From assembly GCA_963978895.1 (NCBI GenBank), contig OZ022242.1, positions 2,132,607 to 2,196,606 of the forward strand: a DNA stretch of 64,000 bases, in the 5' to 3' direction. This stretch comes from Erpobdella octoculata (lineage: Eukaryota; Annelida; Clitellata; Hirudinida; Erpobdellidae). Positions 45,453-64,000 of the stretch are shown in pieces (positions within the stretch are counted from its first letter, which is position 1; every line of letters starts with the position of its first letter). The notes under the pieces were generated by a model. That model did no database searches. It saw nothing but the letters and a program-made list of their open reading frames with translations, and had not been told where the DNA came from. Both the position numbers and the translations under genes were made by a program.

Positions 45453-48400
45453 ATGCTCTCTGGCGTTACAAGACCTACTTCTAGACTTTCAAATGTTAAT
45501 GAAATATTAAAGAAAGCCTCGCTCCAGCTTCAATTCAAAGGATCTGGAAACGCAAGTTCGGCAAGCGGTGACGCTAACAATGTTGTTAACCGACGTCTTC
45601 CGACAAACTCAAACGATGAGGTAACTTATAATAATTTTTAAAAGAAAGAGTTTTTTTTTGTTTTTGGTATTCATTTATTAAAGAGTCCAGAGTCGATTTC
45701 AAGAAAAAATAACATAAAAATTTATATATAACTTTTGACTAAAGCCAAAAGGCACTTAAAAATATAATTTGTTACTACTGGGAATTCGAAAAATACAAAC
45801 GTTAGTAACCTTTCAACCATACCTACTGATACCAGCTCTGGGTGAGGATACAGTAGAGTATACCTAGGAGATAGAAGACAAATACAAATCAATTATTAAG
45901 GAATATTAGTATATAAACAGAAAACAAATCGGGATGCTGTGCTAGAAGCTTATCATTATTTTTAGTTTTTAAATTTATTTCTTTAATAAATGCAATTCTA
46001 ATAGTCTTTTTTTATCATAAGGTTAAAGAAGTCAATTGGAGAAACATAGAAGATGTCGGCGACGTATCAGTGTCAGATGACACGACAACAACTCCAGCAT
46101 TGGGAAAAAACAAATTTTTGAAGAAAAACCAGCTTTTTAATAAAATCGATTCTAAAGATATTCGACGTGAAAACGGTCAGAAGGATAATGGGAAAAACGT
46201 CGGTAAAAATAGGCTACCGGGTACTTCACGTGATGACTCAAAAAGGATGAATGGTGAATATTTTCATAATATTGTTGAAACTCTATAAACTAACATTAAA
46301 CTCACTTGTTTGAACAAAAACATTTTTCAACACTTTCAGCTGATGTTAAGGAAGATTTCAGTGACTTTGACAGTGCTCTCATCAGCTCTTCGGAATCGGA
46401 AAAAACCGAATCCAGTCTGCAAAAAATCAAAGCTAAATGTGGTTTCTTTTAAATAATACTTTGTTTACATTTTTTAGACATTTACATTTTTCCTTCCTAA
46501 CGTAACTTTTATGTGTTTTTTAGCTAATAAATTCATGAAGAAACCACCTCAAAATCAGCTTACTAACATCAGTTTTGACGAAAAAGAAGGACTAAAACAA
46601 CCAAACATTGAGACCGCAAAAAGTCTCGACACTGTCAGCCAGGAAACGAAAACCAATAGAACACCGGAGAGGGTTTTGAATCAAAGTTCAAAGTCTCAAA
46701 ATGTGTCAGAAACTAAAAAAATTTCACGGCAGACTATAAATATCGAGGATGAAAAAAACAGCACTTTGAATGCTCTGGGAAACTCGAAAGGCAGCAAAAA
46801 GCTTTCAAATTCCACCCCGGAAGAGGAAAAAGCAAGTTACAAAACTCACGAGGTTACTAATAAAAATAAATTCAACAAATATAATGACAAATTTGACACT
46901 GTTGGTAATGATGATGATGATGATGATGAAGATATCAAATATGAAAGCAATCAATCTGATAATAAAGACAGTGATGAAGATGATGATGATGACATTTTTG
47001 GAAAAGTTCAAGAAATTGGAGATCTGGTAGAAGACAATCCGCTACGACCTCAGAACGTCCGAAAAGACACGGCTCAAGCATCCGGAAAATACAGATCTTC
47101 GGAAACAGGAAAGAGCGAAAAAGATGTGTTGGCTAAAAACAAATTAGAAATAATAAACAGAGGATTTTTTGATTCATCAAAAGACTCAAATACCCCGAAA
47201 ATGTCACAATCTCCGTTTCATGCCGGTCGTAAACCGACGGAATCGGCGTCGGAGTCACCGTTTCACGTTAAAACTAAAATCGCTGAAAAGTCTTCGAAGC
47301 AAGGTCGCAAGTCTTCCACGTCAAAAAGCCGAAAGAAAACCCGAGAGTTTTCGATCGAGGAAGATTTCGTTGCTTCGGAAGAGTCGATCGTTGAAGAGGA
47401 ATCGATTGTCAGCCGTGATGCCGGGTTGGTGGAATGCGGTTGTTGTTGATTACACGTGTTGTCTCTTGTTGCATACACATTTATCGGCATACACACTTTA
47501 CACATGTTGTGTTTTGTTTTATACATTTATTGGCGTACACACTTTACACAAATGTTGTTTATTGTTGTATAAACATTGATTATAAATAGTTGTATATGCA
47601 TGTTGTCTTATGCTACATACACATTTAAACAAATTTTGTTTCTTGTAACATACACGTGTTGATTATTGTTGGAGACATTAATTTTTACTTGTTGCATGGA
47701 CACATTTTGTAATTATATGCAAAATAATAAGAATATTGTTATTAGTCTTATGCACACAATTTGTCACTTAAATGCATTTTGTTTTTTTATTGCATACATA
47801 TGGATTTGGTAGAGCTTCAGACTTAAATGCTGCATAGTAATAGCCCATGTTATCGTAAATTTGAAGTAAAATGTTTCTTCATGGGACATAAAATGGAGCA
47901 TGTATCAAGTGACAACAGATTTTAATTTTAACATTCGCTAATATGTGTTGTCACTTAATACATTAATACATATTGCCATTTGTAAGTCAGACATGTTTGC
48001 TTTAGTAAATCAAATTAAGTTGGTATTTTTGTTTAAATTTTACTTAAATACTACTAACAATAACTTAAAATATTTTGTGTGAAATTTTTCATTTATGTCT
48101 ACTATTTAAAAACAAATAAAAAGTTATTTTTAATTATTTTTTTCAGTTCCGTAACAACTGGAACAATAGTAACTGAAGAGGAAAATAACAGCGTTCAAGT
48201 TTATACTGCAAGCCAATCAGTAGAGTGGGTTCAAGAATTACACGTTATAACATTCAACCAGACATTGTAATGCTGACATTTTCTCATGTCATATGACATG
48301 CTGAAAAAATTTCAGTAGATCAAATTGTTGCATTTTGTAGTTGAACAAATAATAAATAAATAAATAAATCAAATAAATTCAATTAAATAACAACATTTTG

Positions 48401-50154
48401 CATACTTACAGTCACCAACTTAGATGTAAATATTTGTTTAGCTCTCCCAGTAGCCAGAGTTCATCGAAATCTCATAGTTCAAGGTCAAGCTCTTCTTCAA
48501 GGTCGAATACATTAACGAGGTCGCACACGTCCTCCGAGTCGAGTGCAAAAAAGTCGTATTCGGAAGACAGCTATTCTGTCAGCTCTGTGTCCGAGAAAAA
48601 AGAAAAGCGGAAAAAGAGGGTCACAGAAACGGGAGTTCAAACTGACCTTGGCCTTAACGGCCATTGGGTTTTCAGTGAGTATCTAGATGGTAAGAAATTT
48701 TAACAGTAGAACTACATGTTGCAAACGACTACCGTGCGCTGCTTCGACCGAAAGCCGATACCATAGCTAGAGCAAGTTCATAATTTGATAATAAATTATG
48801 ACCTCATAGTAATTAGTATTTTTTTGTTATGAATATTCAGATGAGCAAGAAACTGGCAGAATGTTCCAGACTGAAAATGATGAAAAGAGAAGAAAGATCT
48901 TAATGACGTATGCGGGAGAAGATGCGATGAAAGGTTAAGCGTGGTGTTACCTTCTCTTGTGTGCCTGATTAGTGTCGTTCGTGTGTATAATATTAGTCTT
49001 GTGTGTGTGTATGTGTGTATAATATTAGTCCTGTGTGTGTGTGTGTATTTGATATGAGTGTTGCATATGTATTTGATATGAGTGTTGCATATGTATTTGA
49101 TATGAGTGTTGCATATGTATTTGATATGAGTGTTGCATATGTATTTGATATGAGTGTTGCATATGTATTTGATATGAGTGTTGCATATGTATGTAATGAA
49201 TGGTGTGTGTGTGTGAAATCAGTGCTTCTTATTCGTAAAGAAATTAACATAACTCAGTTTGATGCTACTTTTTAATTACAGACCTGACCAATTACGGGCC
49301 AGCGTTAGCATGTTTGAATGGCATAATTAGACAACAAGTCTCTTTATTGTCCATGTTTGTGACCATTCAGAAAAAACTCCACGAGCAGACGATCACTTCG
49401 ACCAATCAGAGGGCTCCTTACAAATACACAACCCTCCGGGACGTGGATGAGGTAATCAGCCGATTAATTTTCTCATTATACTTTCAATCAATCAATATGA
49501 ATATTTAGAGAACATCTCATACAACGGTCTGGAGGTACTGATCTTATACACAACCCCCTATAATTTTATTAGTTGATTTCTGATAACATGGGCTGCTAGG
49601 CTAAGTCTAATGCACTACTGACTCGGCTGTGCCAGCACGTCCAGGCAACTTCATTGACCAGACCGGCCCGATGCAGATATCGCACGGGACATTCCCAGTT
49701 CAAACCTCGCCGGCATCACCAGCGTAACTCCCTTAAGCAAGGAGTTCACCCGCATTTGCTAAAGGGGTAGGCGCCTATAAATGGCTGCCTTTGCAAGTAC
49801 CCTCCCTCTCTCGCCTTGAGCAAGACTTGTCTTGATAAGGCATATGCTAAATCTCAATAAAAAAAAAAGTATGCCACAAGCCAGGTAAGAATAGGCCTTG
49901 TCAGGTATGTTCCACTGGTATAATAACCCATATAATAACCTGGATTTGAAAGCATGCCGTTTGTATTTCAAATCAGCCCTGCAGTTAGCCATTCATCACT
50001 GGAGGGAAAAGTACTTACGATTCCAGACTGTCTGGCAGTCGCTGAAGAATAGGACCAGCTGAGAGTTGAGGCACAATACGTGTGCTATAATAATACATTA
50101 TTTAAATTACAGGCCCTCAAAAGATACGACAAAAACCAGGCAGCGATATCATGA
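45453..50154 (+). CDS. C19orf44-like protein (DUF4614), 9 exons
   Basis: Exons by hand: 45453-45620, 46022-46253, 46340-46438, 46524-47424, 48147-48224, 48442-48674, 48841-48933, 49282-49451, 50113-50154, giving 671 aa, close to the vertebrate protein's length. Features in order: Ser/Asn-rich N terminus, FLKK motifs (about residues 88 and 190), a long disordered exon 4 with acidic D/E runs and KSSTSKSRKK, and a Ser-rich stretch then RVTETGVQTDLGL (the vertebrate protein has a comparable AVQT motif). The C-terminal DUF4614-type helical region has LTNYGPALACLNGIIRQQ, LSMFVTIQKKLHEQT, YTTLRDVDEALKRY. The function of the family is not established to my knowledge. Exon joins 4-5 and 5-6 rest on phase and weak donors (GTTGGT, GTGGGT), so they are the least certain. 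Confidence 0.75.
49040..49195. repeat. 24-bp minisatellite in C19orf44-like intron 7
   Basis: Six almost identical units GTGTTGCATATG then TATTTGATATGA, flanked by GT-rich microsatellite. 24 bp keeps frame, so a false ORF runs through it on both strands. Confidence 0.95.
49615..49870 (+). mobile_element. tRNA-derived SINE with poly-A tail
   Basis: tRNA-like head (box A-like GGCTGTGCCAGCACG, box B GTTCAAACCTC, then GGCATCACCAGCG). The body contains GGGTAGGCGCCTATAAATGG and CTGCCTTTGC, shared with the copy at 6150-6296. It ends with CTCAATAAAAAAAAAAG. It lies in intron 8 of the C19orf44-like gene. This is the most complete copy of the family here. Confidence 0.75.
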
Positions 50155-51174
50155 TGGGAGTCACAAACGGGCACAAATGTTGACGCCACATCCCACACTG
50201 ACAACACACCCAGGTGGGCGGACAAGGATTTTGTCGGATGACATTTCGGCTCGGATAATGTTCATAAATGAAATTCAAACGATAACATCTAACAGACATT
50301 TTTTTTTATAATTTCATGAGTACTTCAAAAATCCACAGATTCTTCTTTATTTCATGTTAATTATTGATCTTGGTGTCCGACTGACGACACATATTATTCA
50401 ATTCAATTAAATATGTATTTAAAAAAGCATAAAATTATCACTTTATAAAACATGGACAGATGAACACAGTGGTTCAATCTTAGTGGAAAAATTAATCCAG
50501 TAGGGACCACCTTCTGTGCAGGAAAGTAATTAGCGAAATGAAAACGTTGTAATCCGATAGAAACGATATCTGTAACTGAAAACTTGTTTTTGTAAATTCT
50601 CCAAAATAGCAGGGTTGAAAAAAATACAAAACACATAACCGTAGTCGTACTTTGTACTTGAATAGCTTTGCTTTTATCTTTCTCAAACATACATCAAAAC
50701 GATATCAGACATATGCAACAACACAAATATATACCTATAAACACGCACGCACACAGACAAGTCCTAGGCTAGACGTGAAACGATAAAAAAACGGGAGCAA
50801 AACACGAGTGATGGGCAGTTGCAATGTAATCGTGTGGAAATGCAGGCGAAAAATAGTGATTTCATCTTCAGAGAAACATCTATTAATTAATTAATTAATA
50901 TCGACGCGTGTATTTACAATCACGTACACGTAAGAAAGGCCTAGAGTAAATCGCAAAACACTACGTGCGAGATAACGAGTGACTACACACACCCAGTTAT
51001 TATGGAAGAGTAGAAACACGTATAGATGGATGGTAATGCTTTTGGCGACCAATAAAAACCAAGTGATCAGGCCAATCATAAAACTGTTCAACTGAATTAA
51101 GTGTTACATAATGATTTATGAAAAAATAACCGGCATCCAAATATTCTAAAAATTGCAGTGTACTCATTTATACT

Positions 51175-51455
51175 AATAATAACCGTTGAAGAACAAAAGT
51201 GTGGCTTTATATTATGATAATATATTCATTAATTAATATTAATTAAATATTCAGAAGGACATGCATATGCAAATTACATGCATATTACAAATATGTGTAA
51301 TACATTAAACCATATTTGGAATAAATAATAACCGTTGAAGAACAAAAGTGTGGCTTTATATTATGATAATATATTCATTAATTAAATATTCAGAAGGACA
51401 TGCATATACAAATTACAAATATGTGTAGTAATACATTAAACCAAATTTGGAATAA
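51175..51455. repeat. tandem duplication of about 150 bp
   Basis: Two copies begin with TAACCGTTGAAGAACAAAAG near 51179 and 51330 and run through GGACATGCATAT to TTTGGAATAAA. The second lacks about 15-20 internal bases. Confidence 0.9.
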
Positions 51456-52798
51456 AATCAATATATCGTGGAGAACACTGAACGATGTGAAAACGTGAAA
51501 CGTGTATTTACAACCAAGAAGTTTTTATCGATAGAATCACATGCACACAAAACACACGTGCTCACGAACGTCTAAACTAAATAAATCCGGATTGGAAAAA
51601 ACCGTGTGAATCCTATGCTATGTTCCTCCATCCAACCTGTCAATCGACAAGGGAAACAATGGAGGAAATAGAGTGAGAGAATGAAATAAAATTAATAGAG
51701 AAAGGGAGAGAAAGAGAGAGAGAGAGATACAGAGAGAGAGAGAGGGAGAGAAAGAGAGATACAGAGAGGAAGAGAGAGAGACAAAGAGATGAACATCGCA
51801 AAATGAGGAGAGCAATAAGTGGATCAAAAAAATACGGAGTTTGATACCAAAAAAATAAAATAATAATAACCATAATTAGAAAGAGACTGAACGGAAAATA
51901 CTACGTCTATTATTAAAATGCATCGTAGGAAGCGCTGAACAAATGCATCTGATTTGTGGTGACATGCCACATACCGGTCATCTCCCCTGTATTCTGCATT
52001 ACGATAGCCAAATAATCGGTAGAATTAATAAAAACGTTAATTCTTTAATTAATGATAAATTATTTATTAATTTTTATAAGAACAAAAAATAAAGATCAAC
52101 TCTGTTTTTCCATTCACTCAACAAATCTCATTGGGGCTAATCGCGATGATAAATTTACAATCTCTTAATCAAGATTCATTAATTTAATCAGTTTAATTGG
52201 TGTAACTAATCTACGAACGAAACCACAACCAAGTACAGCAGCTGTGGCACCACAATCATCACCGTCCTATTTAATATTGTAATCATCATCAGCACCAACC
52301 CACTTTTGTTATCATTATCAGCACCAACGTTAGTATTATAGCTATGGTGTAGTTACGGACACTGCAAAAACATTTAAGGAAAAAAATTTACCACCAGAGA
52401 AAGAGACTGACACAATTTCCCCTCTTTTCAAATCCCGCGACCGCGAAAAAAACCGAACAAAGGCAGACGACTAGCAGGACTAAGCTATTTCTTCTAGAAA
52501 AGGTAAACGCAATCTCGGACGAGTAAAATAAAACAAAATAAAAAAAACATTCGATAAAAACACACGCGTGTCGGTCGACGCGGCGTACACACACACGTTA
52601 AGTAGAAGACACACACGCAAACATCGCATAAAGTGTACAATTACCATATATTGAATACATTATGATAATTAGGTAAGACTGAATTATTAAAGAAAAATGT
52701 AAGTGCACAGAAAGTCATTTCACGTCGTCTCTTCCATTTCACAAATGCTGAAAGTGATAATTCAAAAGTATTTTTTACTACACACCTCAACGACTCTG

Positions 52799-53040
52799 GT
52801 ACATAAGACGTACAATTGCGTACATTTAGTATAAGACGTATAATTGCGTATTGTAAGCATAAGACGTATAATTGCAAATTACAAGCATAAGACGTATAAA
52901 TGTAGATTATAAGAACAAGACTCATAAATGCGTATTTAAAGCAATAAGACGTATAAATGTTTATCATAAGCACGAGACGTATAATTGCGTATTTATAACC
53001 ACGAGACTTATAATTGCGTATTTATAAGCACAATACGTAC
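52799..53040. repeat. degenerate 30-bp tandem repeat
   Basis: About eight units with the core AAGACGTATAATTGCGTATT and variants (GACTCATAAATGCG, GAGACGTATAATTGC). Followed at 53285-53400 by a 20-24-bp repeat of ACTAAGAGACACTTATACAT. Confidence 0.85.
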
Positions 53041-53460
53041 AATACGCAAACTCGGCCAGATGATTTGAGTGAAAGAAAAGAAAAAGACAGCAAGAAAAAA
53101 TATCTCGCGATTAAAAATCGATTATCAATGTTATACCATAAATGCAAACGACAATATACATATCGTCATGGCAGCTGTGCGAACCAACAAAAACAATATT
53201 CGTGTGTTAATATTCACTTTGTATACAAACAAATACTAATGCAAACAAACTACAGAGTAAACATGCACAAAAACCCTAAACACATACACATACTACAGGA
53301 CACGTACACATACTAAGAGATACATACACATACTAAGAGACACTTATACATACTAAGAGACACTTATACATACTAAGAGACACTTATATACATACTAAGA
53401 TACACACCGACACACTAAGAAAACTTGTGACACATATTTACAAATCCATACATACAAAAC

Positions 53461-53492
<32 letters not shown>

Positions 53493-54679
53493 CTAATAAT
53501 CTCCACCAAGACACCATTCCTGACGTTAACAATCTCGTACTGACTAACTAAAAGACACTGGTGACATTCCTGAAAGCGCGACCGACTTTTGATTGGCTGA
53601 AAAAATTTCACACAAAAAATATTTTCCGTCGGCACGGCGATAATTAAATCGCGAGTCGCTATCATTAAAAAACGAACTTGAACGTTGCGGCAACGGCCGT
53701 TATAGAAGACAGGGTGAATAATAAAATATTATCGTCTAAAATTAGTATGTATTCTTGTATAATATATGTATACACGTAGAATGTTAATATTTGATTGTGT
53801 ATTAATTTTATTAAAATATTTCAAATTTATATCAATTTTTAATTGCACCAGAAATTATTTACTGCAGTTAATTGTAATATTCGACTAAAATTATGATTTA
53901 ATTATAATAAAAAACACAATTAAACAACTAAATTAAAAAAATCTACAGCAAATTATCTATTTACTAAGCATAGCAACAACGTGAAGCAAACTTCTCGCAC
54001 CACCTTTATGCTTATATACATGTACGAAACAAACAAATTTGACCTAATTTATGAGTATCTTTATTTACGACCACTAAAATTAAATTATGATCACTCCAAC
54101 TCGCAATCATGAATATGCGAAAAAAATTTGTCTCAGGCCAATCGAACGAGATTTGAAAGTTTCAAAATAAAGAGAAACAAACGGAACACAATCGATTTAA
54201 AAAAAACCCGCAGGATTCGTGACATCCGACCAAGAAAAGTGTACGATGGCGACGATGATGACGCGATTTAATTTTTTTACAAAAGTGCGTGATTTAATTC
54301 ACGGTGATTTTATTTACCACGTGCATCAATTCACGATTAATCTCCACGACAAAAAAAAACAAAAAATAAAAACAAGTTAGAAACGGGACCAGGAAACAAA
54401 CGGAATGTGAAACAAGGTCCGCCCACGAGTTGTCACACAACAACGATCGGTCAGCATCAGCATCATCATCATCATCATCCGCACTAGAAAGACTTGTCGA
54501 CATCACCACGGCCGCGTCGACGACACAACGGTCTGCTTCCGATGTCGTTGACCGACGTGACACTCTGAGTAAACTTTCTGATTGATGACTGATATGAATA
54601 ATAGATCATGATGATGATGATAACATAATTAGAAGTTCTTCAGACAAATGGCAACAAAGCAGGTTAGTAGGCGATGACT

Positions 54680-54915
54680 ATATCAGGTGGTAGATACATA
54701 AGGTAGTGGATACATGGGATGGTAGATGTATGATGAGGTGAAAGATATATGAGGTGGTGGATATATAAGGTAGTGGATACATGGGATGGTAGATATATGA
54801 GGTGGTAGATATATGAGATGAAAGATATGTGAAATGAAAGATATATGAGATGGTAGATATATGAGGTGGTAGATATATGAGAAAGTAGATATATGAAGTG
54901 GTAGATATATATATC
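54680..54915. repeat. degenerate 15-16-bp tandem repeat
   Basis: Units of GGTAGATATATGAG type with variants GTGGATACATGG and GAAAGATATATGAG over about 235 bases. Confidence 0.85.
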
Positions 54916-55272
54916 CATACAAATGATATGCAGCTCTGAATGAATTATAATAATGACGATGACACGTGACACCAATCAAGTTAGTCAACACAGAAGGGTT
55001 GAAATGAAACAAAATAACACCACATGAAAAGACTTACACATCCCCTATCAATATAGACACTAATGGACTTAAATCTAGATTCAAAGTGAAAAGAAAAAGG
55101 AAATGGTTATTTAATAAATATCAGACGCTCGTGTGATGTAACAGAATTTTCAGGGTATTTCCGAATTATTATGATTTTTTTTCTTTATTGATATATCTCT
55201 TATCAATTAAAAGACATTGCTCTTTTTATCTTTAAACATCTGTCTCCATCTGTTTCTCTCTTTCTCTGCTGT

Positions 55273-63166
<7,894 letters not shown>

Positions 63167-63169
63167 TTA

Positions 63170-63862
63170 AAATGCATGGTGATTGGATGGATGGGTGGTG
63201 ATTGGAAGAATGGGTGGTGATTGTATGAATGGGTGGGGATTGGATGAATGGGTGGTAATTGGATGAATGGGTGATGATTGGATGAATGGATGATGACTGT
63301 ATGGTGATTGGATAAATTGGCAACGATTCGATGAATGGGTGGTGATTGGATGAATTGGTGGTGATTGAATTAATGGGTGGTGATTGGAAGAATAGGTGGT
63401 AATTGGATGAATGGGTGGTGATTGGATGAATCGGTGGTGATTGGAAGAATAGGTGGTGATTGGAAGAATAGGTGGTGATTGGAAGAATAGGTGGTGATTG
63501 GATGGATGGGTGGTGATTGGATGAATGGGTGGTGATTGGATGAATGGGTGGTGATTGGAAGAATAGGTGGTGATTGGAAGAATAGGTGGTGATTGGAAGA
63601 ATAGGTGGTGATTGGATGGATGGGTGGTGATTGGATGAATGGGTGGTGATTGGATGAATGGGTGGTGATTGGATGAATAGGTGGTGATTGGAAGAATAGG
63701 TGGTAATTGGATGAATGGATGGTGATTGGATGAATGGGTGCTGATTGGATGAATGGGTGGTGATTGGATGAATGGGTGGTGATTGGATGATGATTGGATG
63801 ATGACTGGATGGTGATTGGATAAATGGGCAATGATTGGATGAATGGGTGGTGATTGGAAGAA
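63170..63862. repeat. 19-bp minisatellite, about 35 copies
   Basis: Units of GGTGATTGGATGAATGGGT with variants GGAAGAATAGG and GGATGGATGGG. It lies in the BRSK intron upstream of exon 63038. It opens long minus-strand frames with a 19-residue period that are not genes. 63863-64000 is intron sequence; GTGTG then GTGAGT at the right edge (minus) may be the donor of the previous BRSK exon. Confidence 0.95.
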
Positions 63863-64000
63863 CAAATTATTTTTCATCCATTCAGCATCAACAAAACACC
63901 CGGACACAGTCCCGCCCATCCTTCATCAACTCCTTCATTACCCTCCTTGACTATCAACCACCACGGTCACTTCAGGCACTCCCGAATTAACTCACCACAC

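Larger units (their letters stand above)
50155..55272 (-). other. probable long 3' UTR of BRSK plus intergenic sequence
   Basis: No protein gene seen between the C19orf44-like stop and the BRSK stop. It holds a 150-bp tandem duplication (51175-51455), a GA-rich tract (51670-51790), degenerate 30-bp repeats (52799-53040), 20-bp repeats (53285-53400), TA microsatellite (53466-53492) and degenerate repeats (54680-54915). The A- and CA-rich plus strand means a T-rich minus-strand transcript, which would suit a long neuronal-type 3' UTR, but no transcript end can be fixed. Confidence 0.35.

Noticed and set aside
63167..63919. 250-codon minus-strand frame rich in His, Pro and Ser
   Set aside because: Translation of the 19-bp minisatellite. 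The same repeat is open in several frames and there is no start or splice context.

Overview
The window looks like nuclear DNA of an invertebrate animal. The genes have many short spliced exons with GT/AG borders, the background is AT-rich, there are tRNA and U4 snRNA genes, and the genes recognised (epsin, BRSK/SAD kinase, NIPA-type magnesium transporter, a C19orf44/DUF4614 homologue, insect-type FMOs) are animal genes. The abundance of simple repeats, minisatellites, tRNA-derived SINEs and Helitron-like ends would suit a lophotrochozoan, but the phylum cannot be settled from this sequence. All exon borders were placed by hand from reading frame, splice signals and comparison of paralogues.

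Layout. 1-6.7 kb: no protein gene is certain. A small-RNA cluster holds two U4 snRNA genes in inverted orientation (3518-3663 plus, 4969-5114 minus) around two identical tRNA-Ile(AAT) genes, with SINE copies nearby. 6.7-17.3 kb: three tandem flavin-containing monooxygenase genes, all plus strand, each with five exons and identical intron phases. 18.8-23.9 kb: an epsin gene (ENTH, two UIMs, DPW and NPF motifs) with an in-frame TAA inside the ENTH domain. 24-28 kb: probable 3' UTR, then repeats and a hAT-like remnant. 28.1-31.0 kb (minus): a three-exon DUF659/hAT-dimerisation protein whose catalytic residues look lost. 32.6-33.7 kb (minus): an intact ISXO2/Merlin-type transposase followed 27 bases after its stop by four tandem copies of the histone mRNA 3' stem-loop, in sense. 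36.0-39.4 kb (minus): NIPA-like transporter. 39.8-43.2 kb (plus): a two-exon secreted or membrane protein made of three Ig-plus-unknown-cysteine-domain modules, with a Helitron-like element in its only coding intron. 44.3-44.9 kb (minus): an unrecognised multi-pass membrane protein. 45.5-50.2 kb (plus): the C19orf44-like gene. 55.3-63.0 kb (minus): the C-terminal 15 coding exons of a BRSK/SAD kinase, whose 5' exons lie beyond the right edge; many of its introns carry their own minisatellite.

The FMOs are a local duplication cluster. The other genes are unrelated housekeeping or neuronal genes, and no operon-like logic applies. The observations most worth following up are the histone-type stem-loop array behind the transposase, the undescribed Ig-linked cysteine module, the epsin stop codon, the inverted U4 pair around the tRNAs, and an intron minisatellite that has multiplied a 3' splice site.
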